9,645 bases of DNA from JAKAGZ01 sp964412105 (lineage in GTDB: Bacteria > Bacteroidota > Ignavibacteria > Ignavibacteriales > Ignavibacteriaceae), in assembly GCA_964412105.1 (NCBI GenBank), contig CAYPNM010000077.1, forward strand, positions 1 through 9,645, written 5' to 3'. Below the pieces are notes generated by a model. The model did no database searches. It worked only from the letters and a program-made list of their open reading frames with translations, and was not told where the DNA came from. Below, piece after piece: positions 5,986 to 9,645 of the stretch. The first letter of the stretch is position 1; each line of letters begins with the position of its first letter. Both the position numbers and the translations under genes were made by a program.

Positions 5986-6522
5986 ATGCCCAAACAATTG
6001 TCCCATCTTCACAAGATAATCGAATGTCTTTATGCTGATCTTAAACTTATTGAAAGCTTAGTGCTAAAGTATGACGGTGAAAAAAGAGTTGAAACCGCTT
6101 TTACATCATTAAATAATGAGGCGATCTCTTCCGCAAACTGCTGTCATTTATTGCCGCTGATACGCGTCCCAGGCGAGAAGGGATTTAACGGAAGCGAAGA
6201 CATTCCGGCAGACAGGAAGGAAATGCTTAGAAAGATGCCGGACAGCTTCTATTTTATAAAGCTTGATGATCTTAAAGAATATTTATTGTTAGCGATTGAC
6301 GGTAATATCAGGCAGGTGCGGGATATATTTCCCTTAAGCGCACTGCACCGGATAAAGAGGAGCGTTAATAAAAACCGTCTGATTAAAAATTATGTCGACC
6401 ACATTGTCAGTAAATATCCTGACAGAACAAAGGAGGATATTTTTTTCTATGTAGCCGAGAAAACCAACGACAATTTTGAGAATATCAGGAGGCTTTATTA
6501 TCACAAGCCGAAGAAAAAGTAA
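5986..6522 (+). CDS. Hypothetical protein, 178 residues, possible C-terminal HTH
   Basis: I do not recognise the family. The gene is complete, has a strong G-rich ribosome binding site and an uninterrupted frame with ordinary codon use, so it is probably real. The protein is soluble-looking: no signal peptide and no membrane segment. The N-terminal part (1-30) is a predicted amphipathic helix. A middle part contains three cysteines (14, 52, 53) and a Gly/Pro-rich loop VPGEKGFNGS (61-70). The C-terminal third is basic and helical; residues about 148-172 (TKEDIFFYVAEK, then ENIRRLYYHK) resemble a helix-turn-helix ending in a Lys-rich tail. A DNA-binding role is an inference from that resemblance only. 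It is divergent from the catabolic operon and converges on the kinase fusion gene, with the second scaffold gap starting 27 bp after its stop. Confidence 0.75.
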   Translation: MPKQLSHLHKIIECLYADLKLIESLVLKYDGEKRVETAFTSLNNEAISSANCCHLLPLIRVPGEKGFNGSEDIPADRKEMLRKMPDSFYFIKLDDLKEYLLLAIDGNIRQVRDIFPLSALHRIKRSVNKNRLIKNYVDHIVSKYPDRTKEDIFFYVAEKTNDNFENIRRLYYHKPKKK

Positions 6523-6549
6523 AAAGGCAATAAAGGCTTAGAAAAGGCT

Positions 6550-6649
6550 NNNNNNNNNNNNNNNNNNNNNNNNNNNNNNNNNNNNNNNNNNNNNNNNNNN
6601 NNNNNNNNNNNNNNNNNNNNNNNNNNNNNNNNNNNNNNNNNNNNNNNNN
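6550..6649. other. Scaffold gap (100 N) between convergent genes
   Basis: Exactly 100 N, of unknown true size. It removes the last residues of the kinase fusion gene and whatever separates it from the 5986-6522 gene. The 27 bp before it (6523-6549) contain only an A-rich stretch with AAGGC-like repeats and no clear terminator. The continuation of the minus-strand frame into 6485-6549 reads the opposite strand of the unknown gene and is not coding. Confidence 0.97.
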
Positions 6650-9577
6650 CCAGGCAAGAGTTTCCTTTATGAACTCATTTTGTGGAGGGATATGATCGGT
6701 GTTGTAAAGTTTCAATTCTTTATCTTTTTTAGGCGTACCTAAAAAATCAAACATTGGCTTTATGGCTTTGTCATAAGGAAATATCATATCGTATTTTCCG
6801 TTCAGCATTAGAGTGGGTAACTTTACCCTGGGCAGATAGTTGATCGCGTTTACTTCCGGAAGCCCCATATTAACATAGCCTCCTGAAATTAAAACGCTTG
6901 CTTTCAGGCGATGCTCGACAGCGGGGATAATCCCTCCGAATATTCCTCCCCAGCTCATGCCGTAATAGGCTAGCCGACCGGTATCAATATCCTGACGGGT
7001 TTCAAGGTAATCGATGCATCTCATAAAATCTTTTACCAGTTGAATCCTGTATTCAGTAAACTGGTGCAATTTGCCTTCCCTAATCAATAAATCCGGAAAT
7101 AATCCTTTTCGGCTTCTTTCAAAGGTTCCCTTTAAAACAGGGAAAAGGACAGCCCGTCCATTTTTAACTATATAAGAAACGAACGATGTAAACTCGTAGT
7201 AATTTTCAATATCCCTGCTCGTTTTCTGAAATGAAACCGCTGACCCGGGAAAATATATGACCGTTTGATAAGGAGGCGACGTGTTCTTTGGAAGAAATAA
7301 GTGAGCCAAAACGCGCTCATTATTATACGAGGCATCGAATGAAACTTCCTCGTGTACCCATTCATTTTTAACTTCATCCCTGGATATCACTTTTGAATTA
7401 AGCGCGGTTTTGTCGTATAAAAATTGATTCTTATAAACTTTAAATACCTCATCGGATACCGGCTTTTGATTGGAATAATATTCATTTGGGACAAATTGTG
7501 CCATTCCAAAAACCTGAGCCGGGATTTCTTCTTTGTTTAAATAAACAGCGCATCTGAATCCGTTTCTTGAAGAACGGTCAAACGCTGAAGCCTGGCTTAA
7601 ACCTCTGAACATATATGTATTATCATTCCAGGCACCTCCCCGAAGTAATCTTCCGCCCGGTGTTTTATTCCAGCACCATTCCCTGGCATTTCCTGGCATA
7701 TCATACGCACCATATGCCGTAAATCCCGGAAGACTTCCTACCGGAATCAGTCCTTTATGATTAAAATTGCTGAAGGGCTCGAAAACCGCGAATCCGCCGA
7801 GCTGCGGCCACTTGACTAATGGCGTCGAATTTCCAATTGCCAATCCCCAATGAGTTCTTGTCGGCAGTTCCTTACCGGCAAACTCCGCGTATGCAGCGGC
7901 TTCATACCAGCTGATTCCCGTTACCGGGTAATCGGCTTTTCCATCCGGATAATCACCTGCCTGCCATGTTGCCGGGCCCGGTCTCCCGGTCTGATCAACA
8001 AATAACTTCTCCGCCTGCTGCCGGGTAAGCTCTTTACCATCTTTTATGAATTCATTTTTCCAGTACTTTGTGTTTTTATATCCGCCGGCGTTAATAAAGT
8101 CTTTATACTGTTTATTCGTTACTTCATATTTGTCTATAAAAAAGTCAGGCACAGGACCATAGTTTGTTTCCGCACCTGCTACTCTTACCATACCTTTCGG
8201 GATGCTTCCTTCTTTATCCAGTTTCCTGGTAATATTATAAGGAATTAAAAGGCTGCTCTTTGTTATGTTTATATCCCATGTTGAAGCGGCAGCAAATGCA
8301 GTATCAAATCCTTCTTTAATAAATTTCCATCTGAACACACCTATAGGTAATCTGGTTTGCCTGATGGGGGTTGTACCTAAATACTTCCATTCGTCGTTCG
8401 GTCTATTATATTGTTTTATGTAAACTTTTGAACCCTCGGGATCAGTATTGATATTTAATTTTAGTGAACTTTTTGCAATTAGTTCAGCCAGTTCGGTATT
8501 ACCCGGGATATATTTCTCCGCTTCTACTTCAAGCTTGTATGCCTGTGTAAAATCCCGCCAACTGTGGTCAACAAGATTTTGTATTTGCGGCAGCAATTCT
8601 CCTTCAGCCCATTTTATTTTTGACTCCCTGTTGAAAAACCACCAGGCCGCAATTACAATCACAATGACAATACTAAATGCGGAGATAAAAACTTTAGGTC
8701 TTTTAAAACGATGGGCCAGCATCTTTAACGAAAGGACATTTCCTGTCTCCGGACTTATTTTATTTCTATACTGCTTTAATTCATCAATGATCTCAGACAT
8801 ATCAGAATAACGGGAGTCCGGTTTCTTTTGCAGAGCTTTTTCAGATATATGAGCCAGCTCAGGACTTACTTCAGAATTTTGCACATTTGCCGGCTCAGGA
8901 TCTTCATTAAGTATTGAATATAATACCGCCTGTTCGTACTCGCCTTTAAATGGCATCTTTCCTGTCAGCATTTCATAAAGTACGATACCGAACGACCAGA
9001 TATCTGTTCTCCTGTCAACCTCCTCACCCTGCGCCTGCTCGGGCGACATATAATCTATTGTTCCGATTGTAGTGCCGATTTTTGTGAGCTTGGTCTTTCC
9101 CCTGAGCTTGGCCAGTCCGAAATCCATTATCTTTACATTACCATCTTCGGTTATCATAATATTGGAAGACTTTATATCGCGGTGAATGATATCGGCTTTA
9201 TGCGCGGCATTTAATCCTTCGGCAATCTGGATTGCATAATTAATCATATCATTAACCGACAGAGAAAGACCTTTGTTTGTCTCTATAAAATCTTTTAACT
9301 CTTTACCTTTGACATATTCCATAACTATGAATAACTGGTCATCCGCTTCTTCAATTGAATGAACGGTAGCGATATTCGGATGGTTGAGCGCGGCCGCGGC
9401 TTTAGCTTCTATTTTAAATCTGGCTTTCTCTTCGGAATCAGAGGATATGTGTTGAGGCAGGAATTTTATCGCGACTTTGCGTTCAAGTTTTAGATCTTCG
9501 GCGAGGTAAACAACTCCCATACCCCCCTCGCCTAATTTCTCTATTATTTTATAGTGAAGAATAGTTGAGCCAATCAT
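6650..9577 (-). CDS. Membrane Ser/Thr kinase - PEGA-like - SUMF1-like - dienelactone-type hydrolase fusion, C terminus cut by gap
   Basis: 976 residues are visible. Residues 9-270 are a Hanks-type kinase: glycine loop GEGGMG (16-21), Lys38, Glu57, HRDIKSSN (132-139), DFG (152-154) and SPE (178-180), with threonines 169, 170 and 173 in the activation segment. All catalytic residues are present and it is an RD kinase. A basic patch (290-295) precedes one membrane span at about 296-315, so the rest should be outside the cytoplasm. Residues about 371-450 look PEGA-like (TDPEGSKVYI). Residues about 458-680 are a SUMF1/FGE-sulfatase fold (DKYEVTNKQY, PVTGISWYEA, MPGNAREW, LRGGAW, RNGFRCA) without the FGE catalytic cysteines. 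Residues about 710-976 are a dienelactone-hydrolase-like domain with Ser875 (GMSWGG), Asp930 (GKYD) and His962 (DHIPP). Probably 10-20 residues are missing. The start has AGGA 7 nt upstream. Substrates are unknown. Confidence 0.92.
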
Positions 9578-9584
9578 CTGCTTG

Positions 9585-9588
9585 TCCT
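9585..9588 (-). promoter_or_regulatory. Ribosome binding site AGGA of the kinase fusion gene
   Basis: AGGA lies 7 nt before the ATG at 9577 on the minus strand. The protein start (MIGSTILHYKIIEKLGEGG) has the usual short lead into the glycine loop, which agrees with this start. Confidence 0.6.
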
Positions 9589-9620
9589 GGCTGCTTTGGA
9601 ATGCTTATAACATAAAGAAA

Positions 9621-9632
9621 TAATCCGGATTA
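9621..9632. promoter_or_regulatory. Perfect 12-bp palindrome TAATCCGGATTA upstream of the kinase gene
   Basis: The palindrome lies 44 bp before the kinase start, a plausible position for an operator or promoter-proximal site. A 12-bp perfect palindrome is expected by chance about twice in a window of this size, so the assignment rests on position only. Confidence 0.2.
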
Positions 9633-9645
9633 GGCAACAAGAAAT

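Noticed and set aside
6485..6649. C-terminal extension of the kinase fusion protein beyond the gap
   Set aside because: The residues after the N run come from the reverse strand of the plus-strand gene ending at 6522 and of its 3' flank; they show no domain and the gap size is arbitrary.
8448..8810. Plus-strand reading frame of 120 codons
   Set aside because: Antisense to the membrane-span and PEGA region of the kinase fusion gene; its hydrophobic stretches mirror the opposite strand.
1..9645. CRISPR array, tRNA or rRNA gene, insertion sequence
   Set aside because: No direct-repeat/spacer pattern, no cloverleaf or rRNA-like segment, and no transposase-like protein is seen on either strand.

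Overview
The window (about 40% G+C by eye) looks like a metagenome-type scaffold from the Bacteroidota/Chlorobiota side of the tree, most likely Ignavibacteria. The basis is indirect: the codon style, and a large gene that joins a Ser/Thr kinase, a PEGA-like segment, a formylglycine-enzyme-like (SUMF1) domain and a dienelactone-type hydrolase, an arrangement I associate with that group. Two runs of exactly 100 N (2464-2563 and 6550-6649) are scaffold gaps of unknown true length, and each one cuts a gene.

Positions 1-5451, minus strand: one compact gene series transcribed leftward. In order of transcription it holds an alpha/beta hydrolase (5451-4633), a GbsR/MarR-type regulator (4598-4059), a FabG-like short-chain dehydrogenase (4038-3295), a second hydrolase paralogous to the first (3282 into the gap), an SCP-x/SCP-2-type thiolase (out of the gap to 1459) and an AMP-forming acyl-CoA ligase (1449 to beyond the left edge). 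Intergenic distances are 9-34 bp where visible, so this is very probably an operon. The enzymes fit CoA-dependent breakdown of a carboxylic acid: the ligase activates, the dehydrogenase oxidises a hydroxyacyl group, the thiolase cleaves and the hydrolases open or release an ester, lactone or ring-cleavage product. The substrate cannot be read from the sequence. An acyl-CoA dehydrogenase and an enoyl-CoA hydratase are not seen; they may lie beyond the left edge or elsewhere.

Positions 5452-5985: a divergent intergenic region of about 530 bp. It holds a dyad that could be an operator, two strong palindromes that look like dispersed repeats, and a G-rich leader before the next gene.

Positions 5986-6522, plus strand: an unrecognised 178-residue protein with a strong ribosome binding site and a possible C-terminal helix-turn-helix.

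Positions 6650-9577, minus strand: the kinase/SUMF1/hydrolase fusion, converging on the unknown gene and cut near its C terminus by the second gap. It reads as a membrane-anchored protein with a cytoplasmic kinase and extracytoplasmic PEGA, SUMF1 and hydrolase parts. The kinase and hydrolase catalytic residues are intact, but the SUMF1 domain lacks the cysteine pair of true formylglycine-generating enzymes. The two reading frames that appear to run across the N gaps (thiolase plus hydrolase, and the kinase into 6485-6549) are assembly artefacts.
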